Shown here piece after piece: positions 39,002-48,243 of a stretch of DNA of 64,000 nt. Source of the DNA: Sphingopyxis macrogoltabida (GTDB lineage Bacteria; Pseudomonadota; Alphaproteobacteria; Sphingomonadales; Sphingomonadaceae); NCBI RefSeq assembly GCF_001314325.1, contig NZ_CP009429.1:930501-994500 (forward strand), written 5' to 3'. Position 1 is the stretch's first letter, and each line of letters opens with the position of its first letter. The position numbers were made by a program, and so were the translations under genes. Under the pieces are notes generated by a model that was not told the DNA's origin, did not search any database, and was given only the letters and a program-made list of their open reading frames with translations.

Positions 39002-39014
39002 AGGAACCGTAGCA

Positions 39015-39950
39015 ATGGCGAAGCAGTCCAAGGCCGGCAAGGTCGGCGAGACGCCAAAGGAGAAGAAGGGCAAGGCGCGTGCGGCCGCCAAGCTGCGCAA
39101 GGCGGTCGGACCCGCCAATTCGATCGCGAAGCCGCCGTCGGACCGCGAGGCCGATCTCGACCGGGCGCCGAAATGGCAACCGCGTTATCCGGGATCGGGC
39201 CGTCTCGACGGCAAGGTCGCGATCGTCACCGGCGGCGACAGCGGCATCGGCCGCGCGGTGTGCGCCCTGTTCGCGCGCGAGGGTGCCGACATTGCGCTCG
39301 TCTATCACAGCAACAAGGACGACGCCGCCGATACGGTGGCGATCGTCGAGGCCGAAGGGCGCCGTGCGATCGCGATCAAGGCCGATGTCGGCAAGCACGA
39401 CGCGGGCGAGCGGATCGTCGAGCGCACCCTCGATAAGCTCGGCCGGCTCGATATCGTCGTCAACAACGCCGGCGAGCAGCATCCCGCCGCCGATATCCGC
39501 GACATTAGCGCCGAGCAGTTGCAGCGCACCTTCGCCACCAATATCTTCGGCATGTTCTATCTGGTGCAAGCGGCGCTGCCGCACCTCGGCAAGGGCGCCG
39601 CGATCGTGAATTGCACCAGCGTCACCATGTATCAGGGGTCGCAAGGCCTGCTCGATTACAGCGCCACCAAGGGCGCGATCACCGCTTTCACCCGTTCGCT
39701 CAGCGAAAATCTGGTGGGCAAGGGCATTCGCGTCAACGCGGTCGCGCCGGGCCCGATCTGGACCCCGCTCAACCCGCGCGGCGGCGCGCCGGCGAAGAAG
39801 GTCGAGAGCTTCGGCGAAGGCACGCCGATGAAACGCCCCGGCGAACCGAACGAGGTCGCGCCGGCGTTTCTTTTCCTCGCCTGCGACGACAGCAGCTATA
39901 TGTCGGGTCAGGTGCTGCATCCCAACGGCGGCACGATCGTTAATGGGTAG
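39015..39950 (+). CDS. SDR oxidoreductase with a lysine-rich N-terminal extension (YghA-like)
   Basis: 311 residues. The first 50 or so are strongly basic (MAKQSKAGKVGETPKEKKGK), absent from most SDRs. The catalytic domain follows: VTGGDSGIGRAV near 74, NNAGEQHPA near 152, and the active-site Ser with YSATKGA near 215. QGSQGLLDYSATKGAI and PNGGTIVNG end are typical of YghA/YdaD general-stress dehydrogenases. Substrate unknown. The SD GAAGGA is 10 nt upstream. The basic tail resembles the DUF3008 protein encoded 40 bp downstream. Confidence 0.9.
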   Translation: MAKQSKAGKVGETPKEKKGKARAAAKLRKAVGPANSIAKPPSDREADLDRAPKWQPRYPGSGRLDGKVAIVTGGDSGIGRAVCALFAREGADIALVYHSNKDDAADTVAIVEAEGRRAIAIKADVGKHDAGERIVERTLDKLGRLDIVVNNAGEQHPAADIRDISAEQLQRTFATNIFGMFYLVQAALPHLGKGAAIVNCTSVTMYQGSQGLLDYSATKGAITAFTRSLSENLVGKGIRVNAVAPGPIWTPLNPRGGAPAKKVESFGEGTPMKRPGEPNEVAPAFLFLACDDSSYMSGQVLHPNGGTIVNG

Positions 39951-39990
39951 AGGGTGTTAAGGGACAGCGGGGGCAGACAGGAGACTTGTC

Positions 39991-40173
39991 ATGCCAGCCA
40001 AATCGAAAGCGCAGCAGAAGGCGGCCGGCGCCGCATTGAGCGCGAAACGCGGCGATACGCCCAAATCGAAACTCAAGGGCGCGTCGAAACAGATGGTCGA
40101 CAGCATGAGTGAAAAGCAGCTTGAGGATTTTGCCAAGGGGTCGACCAAGGGCAAGCCCGAACACGTCGATTAA
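39991..40173 (+). CDS. DUF3008 small basic protein
   Basis: 60 residues. MPAKSKAQQKAAGAALSAKR is the classic DUF3008 start, followed by PKSKLKGASKQMVDSMS and a charged end. It is highly basic, predicted helical or disordered, without hydrophobic core. The family is small and uncharacterised. A good AGGAG is 7-8 nt upstream. The pairing with the Lys-rich SDR suggests a common, perhaps stress-related, unit. Confidence 0.85.
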   Translation: MPAKSKAQQKAAGAALSAKRGDTPKSKLKGASKQMVDSMSEKQLEDFAKGSTKGKPEHVD

Positions 40174-40185
40174 TATGAACGCTGT

Positions 40186-40257
40186 CCTTGCGAGCTGAAC
40201 GAAGCAATTCAGAGCAGTTTAGGCCACCCTTGGATTGCTTGGCCGGGCTCGCAAAGG
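40186..40257. repeat. Imperfect inverted repeat CCTTGCGAGC/GCTCGCAAAGG
   Basis: Arms CCTTGCGAGC...GAAGCAATTCAGAG and the counterpart TGGATTGCTT...GCTCGCAAAGG pair with mismatches around a short AT-containing loop. GAAGCAAT(TC)/GGATTGCTT is a recurrent intergenic element in sphingomonads. It lies between the convergent DUF3008 and monooxygenase genes and may serve as a shared 3' end. Confidence 0.7.
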
Positions 40258-40262
40258 TGATA

Positions 40263-41807
<1,545 letters not shown>

Positions 41808-41917
41808 CCTGTCTCCCGACTATGTTTGAAGGGGAGATTACGCGCCGCGTTTCATTTTGCAATCGAATTGACAGGGGTGAAAGTAGGGGGGGTAGGGGGT
41901 GTGAAGCATCCTTGTCG

Positions 41918-41957
41918 CTGTCACATTATTGTCATAGGGGCGTAACGCTTTTGTCAC
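41918..41957 (+). promoter_or_regulatory. PHO-box-like array (PhoB site) upstream of Nudix-DUF47-pit
   Basis: Half-sites CTGTCAC (41918), TTGTCAT (41929) and TTGTCAC (41951) lie in 11-nt phase, with a weaker GCGTAAC at 41940 filling the fourth slot. The first two are 4 nt apart, exactly the CTGTCAT-N4-CTGTCAT pattern bound by PhoB. The array ends 54 bp before the start codon of the Nudix-DUF47 gene and lies 110 bp from the divergent monooxygenase gene. Confidence 0.8.
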
Positions 41958-42011
41958 CTGGGCGTCCCGCGCCTTGAATCTTCGCCCGAATCTTTGGAAA
42001 GGATCGAGCAT

Positions 42012-43136
42012 ATGCGCCAGATTGCCGTCCTTCCCTATCGATTCGGCGGCCCCGCGCAGGACGGACCGACCGAAATCCTGCTGATCACCTCGCGCGAGAC
42101 GAAGCGCTGGGTGGTGCCGAAGGGCAATCCGCTGACCGGAATGGAACGCCATGCCGCCGCGGCGATCGAGGCCGAGGAGGAGGCGGGCGTGATCGGCGCC
42201 GTCTGCCCGACGCCGATCGGCAGTTATGAATATCGCAAGCGCCGGGCGAACGGCGCATCGATCATGTACAACGTCGAAGTGTTTCCGCTCGCCGTGACCA
42301 ACGAGCTCGACGACTGGAAGGAAATGGACGAACGCGACCGCAAATGGTTCTCGTTCCGCGATGCCGCGTCGGCGGTCGAGGAACCCGATTTGCAGGCGCT
42401 GATCCGCTCGTTCGGCGATGGCGGTTTTCGTGCCGTCGCCCAGCCGCGCGGGGTCGTCCAGAATGTTGCAGACAAAACAGGGGTTAGCTGGATGTTCGCA
42501 TGGTTTCAGCGTTTGCTGCCGCGACAGGGAAATTTCTTCGAATTGTTCGAAAGCCACGCCGCGACGCTGGTCGCCGGGGCGAACGCCTTGTCGCGCATGC
42601 TGCAGGGCGGCGAGGGCATGGCCGACCACGTCCAGGAAATCATCGAGCGCGAGCATGACGCCGATGCGATCACTCGCGAAGTGTTGCAGACAGTTCGCCG
42701 CACCTTCCTGACTCCGTTCGACCGCAGCGCGATCACCGACCTGATCGCCTCGATGGATGATGCGATCGACGAGATGCAGAAGACCGCGGGCGCCGTCGAC
42801 CTCTATGACGTCACCGAATTCGAACCCGAAATGCGCGATATCGGCGGCATCATCGTCGACGCCGCGCGCCTGACAGCCGAGGCGCTGCCGCTGCTGCGCA
42901 ACATTTCGGCCAATGCCGTGCGCCTGCACGAACTGACCGAACGGCTGGTGCGGATGGAAGGCCATGCCGACGAAATCCACGCCGCGGGCCTCAAGCGCCT
43001 GTTTAAGGAACATGGGCAGTCGAACAGCGTCCGCTTCCTGATCGGGCGCGAACTCTACCGTCATCTCGAGCGCGTCACCGACAGTTTCGAGGATGTCGCG
43101 AACGAGATCGACGGTCTGGTTATCGACCACGCATAA
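42012..43136 (+). CDS. Nudix hydrolase fused to a DUF47 (PhoU-like) domain
   Basis: 374 residues in one open frame. Residues 1-135 form a Nudix fold: KRWVVPKGNPLTGMERH then EAEEEAGV; key glutamates E53, E56 and E57 of the box are kept, but two usual positions are M and I. Residues 136-160 are a linker and 161-374 a DUF47/PhoU-like helical bundle. DUF47 proteins bind and regulate Pit-type phosphate transporters. The ATG follows AAAGGA; a TTG at 41994 is less likely. An internal ATG at 42492 could give DUF47 alone. Pit follows by 15 bp. Confidence 0.85.
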   Translation: MRQIAVLPYRFGGPAQDGPTEILLITSRETKRWVVPKGNPLTGMERHAAAAIEAEEEAGVIGAVCPTPIGSYEYRKRRANGASIMYNVEVFPLAVTNELDDWKEMDERDRKWFSFRDAASAVEEPDLQALIRSFGDGGFRAVAQPRGVVQNVADKTGVSWMFAWFQRLLPRQGNFFELFESHAATLVAGANALSRMLQGGEGMADHVQEIIEREHDADAITREVLQTVRRTFLTPFDRSAITDLIASMDDAIDEMQKTAGAVDLYDVTEFEPEMRDIGGIIVDAARLTAEALPLLRNISANAVRLHELTERLVRMEGHADEIHAAGLKRLFKEHGQSNSVRFLIGRELYRHLERVTDSFEDVANEIDGLVIDHA

Positions 43137-43151
43137 GCGGGGGCGTCCACC

Positions 43152-44165
43152 ATGCACGAACTCGCTTTTCCGCTCCTCGTCGGCCTTGTCATCCTCGCGC
43201 TGGCGTTCGATTTTCTCAACGGGCTGCACGATGCGGCGAACAGCATCGCGACGGTTGTCGCGACCCGGCTGCTGCGGCCGGTGCAGGCAGTGCTCTTTGC
43301 GGCCTTTTTCAACTTTGCCGCCTATTTCCTGTCGATCATTTTCCCCGAACTGCACAAGGTTGCCGAGACGATCGGCAAGGGGATCATCGACAAGGATCTG
43401 GTGACGCCCGCCGTCGTGTTCGGGGCGCTCGTCGGCGCGATGTTCTGGAACGTCGTCACCTGGCTCAAGGGCATTCCGTCGTCGTCGAGCCACGCGCTGG
43501 TGGGCGGCATCGTCGGCGCCGGCGTTGCGCACGCCGGGTTCGAAGGGATCGAGTGGACCGGGCTCAACAAGACGGTCATCGCGATTTTCCTGTCGCCCCT
43601 GCTCGGCATGCTGCTCGCGATGCTGGTGATGCTGGTCAGCAGCTGGGCGCTGCGCCGCGCGACCGCCAGCTTTGCCGAGAAGACCTTCCGCCATCTCCAC
43701 CTCCTGTCGTCGGCCGCCTATTCGATCAGCCACGGTCTCAACGACGCGCAGAAGACGATGGGGATCATCACCGTCCTCCTCTATTCGACCGGCTATCTCG
43801 GCGGCGAGTTCCACGTTCCGCACTGGGTCGCGTTCAGCTGCTACATCGCCATCGCGCTCGGTACGCTGTCGGGCGGGTGGAAGATCATCGAGACGATGGG
43901 CGGCCGGATCACCAAGCTGTCGCATCATCAGGGCTTCGCCGCCTCGACCGGCGGGTCGATCATGGTGTTCACCGCCAGCCTGCTGGGCATCCCCGTGTCG
44001 ACGACGCACACGATCACCGGTAGCATCATCGGCGCCGGCATTGCGCGCCGTGCGAGTGCGGTGCGCTGGGGGGTTGCCGGCAACGTCGTCGCGGCATGGT
44101 TCATCACCATCCCGGCGAGCGCGATCGTCGCCGCGATATTTTACGCGATCACCCGCCTGTTCTGA
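43152..44165 (+). CDS. Pit-family inorganic phosphate transporter
   Basis: 337 residues with about ten hydrophobic segments. The PiT repeats are clear: GLHDAANSIATVVAT near 22 and the mirrored GLNDAQKTMGIITV near 196, each with the ND/HD motif. PSSSSHALVGG near 115 and PVSTTHTITGSIIGAG near 282 are typical too. It moves phosphate, usually with H+ or divalent metal, across the inner membrane. It is preceded by the DUF47 fusion on the same transcript and probably shares its PHO-box control. Confidence 0.93.
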   Translation: MHELAFPLLVGLVILALAFDFLNGLHDAANSIATVVATRLLRPVQAVLFAAFFNFAAYFLSIIFPELHKVAETIGKGIIDKDLVTPAVVFGALVGAMFWNVVTWLKGIPSSSSHALVGGIVGAGVAHAGFEGIEWTGLNKTVIAIFLSPLLGMLLAMLVMLVSSWALRRATASFAEKTFRHLHLLSSAAYSISHGLNDAQKTMGIITVLLYSTGYLGGEFHVPHWVAFSCYIAIALGTLSGGWKIIETMGGRITKLSHHQGFAASTGGSIMVFTASLLGIPVSTTHTITGSIIGAGIARRASAVRWGVAGNVVAAWFITIPASAIVAAIFYAITRLF

Positions 44166-44191
44166 CCCTGCCGGGGGTTGCGTTCGGATGA

Positions 44192-44206
44192 GAACGTAAT
44201 AGGAAC
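44192..44206 (-). promoter_or_regulatory. GTTC-N7-GTTC candidate LexA (SOS) box
   Basis: Read on the minus strand, GTTCCTATTACGTTC matches the direct-repeat LexA site GTTC-N7-GTTC used by alphaproteobacteria. It lies 29 bp upstream of the DUF1579-like gene, just after pit. Only eight bases are fixed, so a chance match in a 64-kb window is possible. Confidence 0.45.
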
Positions 44207-44228
44207 ACTCCGCTGAAGAAGCGGAGTG
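44206..44228 (+). promoter_or_regulatory. Hairpin enclosing the Shine-Dalgarno of the DUF1579-like gene
   Basis: CACTCCGCT pairs perfectly with AGCGGAGTG around a GAAGA loop. The GGAG ribosome-binding site lies inside the right arm, 8 nt before the ATG at 44235. Its 9-bp stem could hold back translation and open by heat or helicase, like a simple RNA thermometer. Confidence 0.5.
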
Positions 44229-44234
44229 CAGGCG

Positions 44235-44696
44235 ATGACGAGCGATTTCGATTTCGAGTTCGGCAGCTGGCGGGTGAAGCATCGCCGCCTGAAAGCGCGG
44301 CTGGTCGGCTGCGACGAATGGGAAGAATTCGAGGGGAGCTGCGAGACGCGGCCGATCCTCGGCGGCCATGGCAATGTCGAGGATAATGTCATCCACCTTC
44401 CCGGCGGCACCTATCGCGCCATCGCGCTCCGTTCATACGATCCGGCGCAGGATAGCTGGGCGATCTGGTGGCTCGATGCCCGCAGTCCGCACGCGCTCGA
44501 CGTCCCGGTCGTCGGCGGTTTCAGGGACGGGATCGGCCATTTCCATGCCGACGACAGCCACGAGGGGCAGCCGGTCCGGCTGCGTTTCATCTGGAGCCAA
44601 ACCGACACCGCGTCGCCGCGCTGGGAGCAGGCGATGTCGGTTGACGGCGGCGAGACGTGGGAGCTGAACTGGACGATGGATTTCGAGCGGGCCTAG
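44235..44696 (+). CDS. DUF1579-like cytosolic protein
   Basis: 153 residues, no signal peptide. The sequence FDFEFGSWRVKHRRLKARLVG, then NVEDNVIHLPGGTYRAIALRSYDPAQDSWAIWWLD, and QAMSVDGGETWELNWTMDF resembles DUF1579-type beta-rich proteins of lipocalin-like shape. Ligand unknown. The GTG at 44226 is a weaker start than the ATG at 44235. The leader contains an SOS-like box and a hairpin over the RBS, so control may be stress-linked. Same strand as pit but probably separate. Confidence 0.7.
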   Translation: MTSDFDFEFGSWRVKHRRLKARLVGCDEWEEFEGSCETRPILGGHGNVEDNVIHLPGGTYRAIALRSYDPAQDSWAIWWLDARSPHALDVPVVGGFRDGIGHFHADDSHEGQPVRLRFIWSQTDTASPRWEQAMSVDGGETWELNWTMDFERA

Positions 44697-44705
44697 CGCC
44701 CTGAT

Positions 44706-46184
44706 CTATTTACCGGGTCGATAATCGACGCTCGCGCCGCCGACCATGCGCACCGGCAGATAGAGGCCGTTGCCATAGGCGGTGATCTCGCCGGTCTCGA
44801 AGCTGTCGATGCGGGTGCGGATGACGAAGGCGCCCTCGCGCCGCTGGTCGATTGCGCGCCGGATCTTGCCCTGTAATTCCGCGAGGTCGCGGGTGAAATT
44901 CTGCGTCAGCGCGTCGGCGATCAGCGGCGCGAAGCCCTCGCTCTCGGCGATGCCCAGCAACAGGTCGCCCTTCAGTCCGTTGGTGTCGCCATCGACTTTC
45001 AGGTCGATGAAGCTCACCTTGGCTGAACCGGGGGCGTTCACCGGGCGCGCGGTGACCCAGACGCGGCCGCGCGTCGGCTCGCGCTTTGCCCCCTGGACCA
45101 GCGCCTCCAGTTCGATCCCGACCGCGATCCGGTTGTCGGGGGCGCCATAGGCGGTCACCTTGCCGAACTTTGCCATCACCGGCCCGATCGCGGGCAGGAC
45201 GAAGGGGCGGGCCGAGCGCTTGACCAGCGCCCGGTGGATTACCGGCTCGAGCTGGGCATAATCGGCGAGCACCGGCACCCGGACGTCGAAATGCGGCTTG
45301 GGCGTTTCGCGTACCAGCCGGGGCAGCGGGGTCGGCACGGGGTCACGCGGGCGGCCCGAAACGAAGGTTTCGGTGATCGCCTCCAGCCCGAGGTTGAGGC
45401 GCATCTGCTGGCCGTCGAGGCGGTACCCGCCATAGAGGATGCGCTGTGGCGTCACGCGCATCCACACCGGCGGGTTTTCGCGGTTGAGTTCGAGCGTGGT
45501 GAAGCTCTGCCGCCAGACTTCGGCCGCCTGTTTGCGGATATCGATCTTCGCGATCTCGCGGTTCACCTCGCGCTCGACGTCGCGGACGACGGGTTTCAGC
45601 TTGGCGTCGGCCTCGTCGGTGAAGGTGATCCGCCGCCCGAGGAAATCGATGCCCGGCGCGTTGGTCCAGCCATAGCTGATCCGCGCCTTGCCCTGCGTGC
45701 GCCAGTCGGGGGTCAGTTCGATCCGTACCCGCGCGTGCGCCATCGCGGCGCCGGTCGCGGTCTCGCCCTTCAATACGCCGCCGACATCGCGCGCGCTGAT
45801 CGTCGCATGGATCGGCACATCGACGACGATCTCGCTGCCTTCGCCGCGCAGCCTAAGCGGCCCGCGCGTTACCCGCCCGACGATCGTGCAGGCGATCGGC
45901 GGGGTGACCTTGACCTTCTTGCCGAAGACCTTGACCCGCTGCGGTTTCACGCATGCGCGTTCGCGCTGGTTGATCGTCCACAGCGTCTTCGGCACCGCGC
46001 GTTCGAGCGCGGTTTTCAGCGATGCGGTGCTGGCGTTGATCGGCACCGCGATCAGCGATGTCTGGGTAGGCGAAGGCGCCTTGTCGGTCGCGCGCGGCGG
46101 TGGCTCGACTTCGGTTTTGCGCTCGCAGGCGGTGAGAGATGCGGTTAGCAGCAATGCGACGGTCGTCAGTCGAATTAGACGCAT
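44706..46184 (-). CDS. DUF4403-family lipoprotein
   Basis: 492 residues. The lipoprotein signal ends LTAC near residue 20 (MRLIRLTTVALLLTASLTAC). The long mature region is beta-rich, with repeats of the PVWMRVTPQRILYGG kind and several R/D pairs, as in DUF4403 proteins. They resemble tubular lipid-binding SMP/BPI-like folds, but no function is established. The end is 10 bp from the converging DUF1579-like gene. The gap upstream to rimO contains a long palindrome. Confidence 0.8.
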   Translation of the reverse strand: MRLIRLTTVALLLTASLTACERKTEVEPPPRATDKAPSPTQTSLIAVPINASTASLKTALERAVPKTLWTINQRERACVKPQRVKVFGKKVKVTPPIACTIVGRVTRGPLRLRGEGSEIVVDVPIHATISARDVGGVLKGETATGAAMAHARVRIELTPDWRTQGKARISYGWTNAPGIDFLGRRITFTDEADAKLKPVVRDVEREVNREIAKIDIRKQAAEVWRQSFTTLELNRENPPVWMRVTPQRILYGGYRLDGQQMRLNLGLEAITETFVSGRPRDPVPTPLPRLVRETPKPHFDVRVPVLADYAQLEPVIHRALVKRSARPFVLPAIGPVMAKFGKVTAYGAPDNRIAVGIELEALVQGAKREPTRGRVWVTARPVNAPGSAKVSFIDLKVDGDTNGLKGDLLLGIAESEGFAPLIADALTQNFTRDLAELQGKIRRAIDQRREGAFVIRTRIDSFETGEITAYGNGLYLPVRMVGGASVDYRPGK

Positions 46185-46295
46185 ATGGTGCCCCTGATGC
46201 GGTCTCTATCGCCTATAACATCGGAAGGTGCAAAGCTGTTCCATCGGTATGGAAGAGGGAAATAACTACTTTCGGCCGGTTGTGGACCTTTTCCA

Positions 46296-46372
46296 TTCGT
46301 CATCCCGGACTTGATCCGGGATCCATAGCTGCACCGTCGTCATGGATCCCGGATCAAGTCCGGGATGACGAA
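46296..46372. repeat. Perfect 31-bp inverted repeat (TCATCCCGG family)
   Basis: Left arm starts TTCGTCATCCCGGACTTGAT (46296-46326) and the right arm (46342-46372) is its exact reverse complement, with 15 nt between. Each arm is itself nearly symmetrical around CCGGACTTGATCCGG. The same sequence occurs at 51238-51311. It lies between the rimO 3' end and the DUF4403 gene. The 272-bp gap otherwise holds no gene that I can see. Confidence 0.95.
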
Positions 46373-46455
46373 AGCGGGGGGAGGTAACGACAGCTTTCCA
46401 CCCCAAAACCGCCATTCGCCCCTCAGGTCTGCAGGCCCTGCTTTACAGCGCTGCT

Positions 46456-47823
46456 TTACGCCACGACCCCGAACAGGTCGTGCTCGTCGGCGTCTTCGAT
46501 CTCGACATCGACGATATCGCCGGCCTTCAGCGTCGCGGCCACGTCGCGGAGGTAGACATGACCATCGATTTCGGGGGCGTCGGCCTGTGAGCGGCCCGTT
46601 GCGCCGATGCTGCCGTCTTCATCCGCCTCGCCGACCTCGTCGATGATCACCGGCAGCGTGCGGCCGATCTTGGCCTCCAGCTTGGCGGCGCTGATCGCGG
46701 CGGTCTTGGCCATGATGCGCTGGTAGCGTTCTTCCTTGACCTCTTCGGGCACCGGATTGTCGAGCGCATTGGCCTGCGCCCCCGCGACGGGTTCGAAACG
46801 GAAAGCGCCGACGCGGTCGAGCTGCGCTTCGTCGAGCCAGTCGAGGAGATACTGGAAATCGGCCTCGGTCTCGCCGGGGAAGCCGACGACGAAGCTCGAG
46901 CGGATCGAAATGTCGGGCGCGATCGCGCGCCAGCTCTTCAGCCGTTCGAGCACCTTCGCTTCGTTCGCGGGGCGCTTCATGCGCTTGAGGACGCTCGGGG
47001 CCGCGTGCTGGAAGGGGATGTCGAGATAGGGCGTGAGCAGCCCCTCGGCCATCAGCGGGATGACCGCGTCGACGTGCGGATAGGGATAGACATAGTGGAG
47101 GCGCACCCACGGGGCGCGGCCTTCGCTGGTCTTGAGCTGGCCGAGTTCGCGCGCGAGGTCGGTCATATGCGCGCGCACCTCGCGGCCATGCCACTGGCGC
47201 GGGTCGTGCTTGATGTCGACGCCGTAAGCCGACGTGTCCTGGCTGATCACCAGCAGTTCCCTGGTGCCAGCGGCGACGAGCTTTTCCGCCTCGCGCAGCA
47301 CCGCGTCGATGCGGCGGCTGACGAGTTTGCCGCGGAGGTCGGGGATGATGCAGAAGGAGCAGCTGTGGTTGCAGCCCTCCGAAATCTTCAGATAGCTGTA
47401 GTGGCGCGGGGTCAGCTTCAGCCCACCCTCGGGGACAAGATCGATGAACGGTCCCTGCGTCGGCGGCGCCGCGTCGTGGACGGCGTCGACGACCTGTTCG
47501 TACTGATGCGCGCCGGTGACCGCGAGGACGTTGGGGAAGCGGGCGCGGATGACCTCGGCCTCGTTGCCCATGCAGCCGGTGACGATGACGCGGCCATTCT
47601 CGGCCATCGCTTCGCCGATCGCCTCGAGGCTTTCTTCCTTCGCCGAGTCGAGGAAGCCGCAGGTGTTGACGAGCACGACGTCGGCGCCCGCATAGTCGGG
47701 CGACAGGCCATAGCCGTCGGCGCGCAGCTTGGTCAGAATCCGTTCGCTGTCGACGAGCGCCTTCGGGCAGCCGAGCGACACCATGCCGACTTTCGGCTGG
47801 GCGGGAAGAGTCTTGGTTGTCAT
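46456..47823 (-). CDS. rimO: Ribosomal protein S12 methylthiotransferase RimO
   Basis: 455 residues. The N-terminal UPF0004 domain has [13 protein letters not shown] near 18, CGFLDSAK near 55 and GCMGNEAEV near 89, with cysteines for the auxiliary cluster. Radical-SAM motif CNHSCSFC is near 150, and a C-terminal TRAM domain (about 385-455) binds RNA or protein. It adds a methylthio group to Asp88/89 of S12. The start at [18 protein letters not shown] is preferred to a longer frame with an upstream ATG. Confidence 0.96.
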   Translation of the reverse strand: MTTKTLPAQPKVGMVSLGCPKALVDSERILTKLRADGYGLSPDYAGADVVLVNTCGFLDSAKEESLEAIGEAMAENGRVIVTGCMGNEAEVIRARFPNVLAVTGAHQYEQVVDAVHDAAPPTQGPFIDLVPEGGLKLTPRHYSYLKISEGCNHSCSFCIIPDLRGKLVSRRIDAVLREAEKLVAAGTRELLVISQDTSAYGVDIKHDPRQWHGREVRAHMTDLARELGQLKTSEGRAPWVRLHYVYPYPHVDAVIPLMAEGLLTPYLDIPFQHAAPSVLKRMKRPANEAKVLERLKSWRAIAPDISIRSSFVVGFPGETEADFQYLLDWLDEAQLDRVGAFRFEPVAGAQANALDNPVPEEVKEERYQRIMAKTAAISAAKLEAKIGRTLPVIIDEVGEADEDGSIGATGRSQADAPEIDGHVYLRDVAATLKAGDIVDVEIEDADEHDLFGVVA

Positions 47824-47916
47824 GATTGGCCGCGCCTTTAATCGATTTTGCGGCACTTGTCACGCCCGGCGCGCGGCGGCATGGATGATGCCCGGCAGAC
47901 GAAGGATGGACGCAGG

Positions 47917-48243
47917 ATGATCGGCCTATTTGCAGCAGTTTCGGCGGCGCTTGCCGTTGCGGCCGGGGCGTTCGGCGCCCATGGCGCGGCGGGGCAGCAG
48001 GAGGCCGAATGGCTGCGCACCGGCGGGCTGTACCAGTTGATCCACGCCGTCGGCGCGCTCGCGATCATGGGTTTTGCGCGCGGGCCGGCGATCATGCTGC
48101 TGGTCGGCGGCGCGATCTTTGCCGTCACCCTCTATGCGATGGCGCTCGGCGGACCGCGCTGGCTCGGCGCCGTGACCCCGATCGGCGGCAGCCTGCTGAT
48201 CATCGGCTGGCTGTGGGCCGGCTGGCTGTTCTGGCGGGGCTAA
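47917..48243 (+). CDS. DUF423-family small membrane protein (YgdD-like)
   Basis: 108 residues with about four hydrophobic helices. The start GLFAAVSAALAVAAGAFGAHG and the RTGGLYQLIHAVGALAI block are the DUF423/YgdD signature. Function is unknown. The ATG at 47917 gives the normal N-terminus. It overlaps the convergent K+ channel gene by 4 bp and diverges from rimO. Confidence 0.9.
   Translation: MIGLFAAVSAALAVAAGAFGAHGAAGQQEAEWLRTGGLYQLIHAVGALAIMGFARGPAIMLLVGGAIFAVTLYAMALGGPRWLGAVTPIGGSLLIIGWLWAGWLFWRG

Noticed and set aside
41994..42011. TTG at 41994 as the start of the Nudix-DUF47 gene
   Set aside because: The ATG at 42012 has AAAGGA about 10 nt before it, whereas the TTG overlaps that element.
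41838..44396. 852-codon minus-strand frame across Nudix-DUF47-pit
   Set aside because: It reads against two well-defined genes and their control region, with no recognisable domain.
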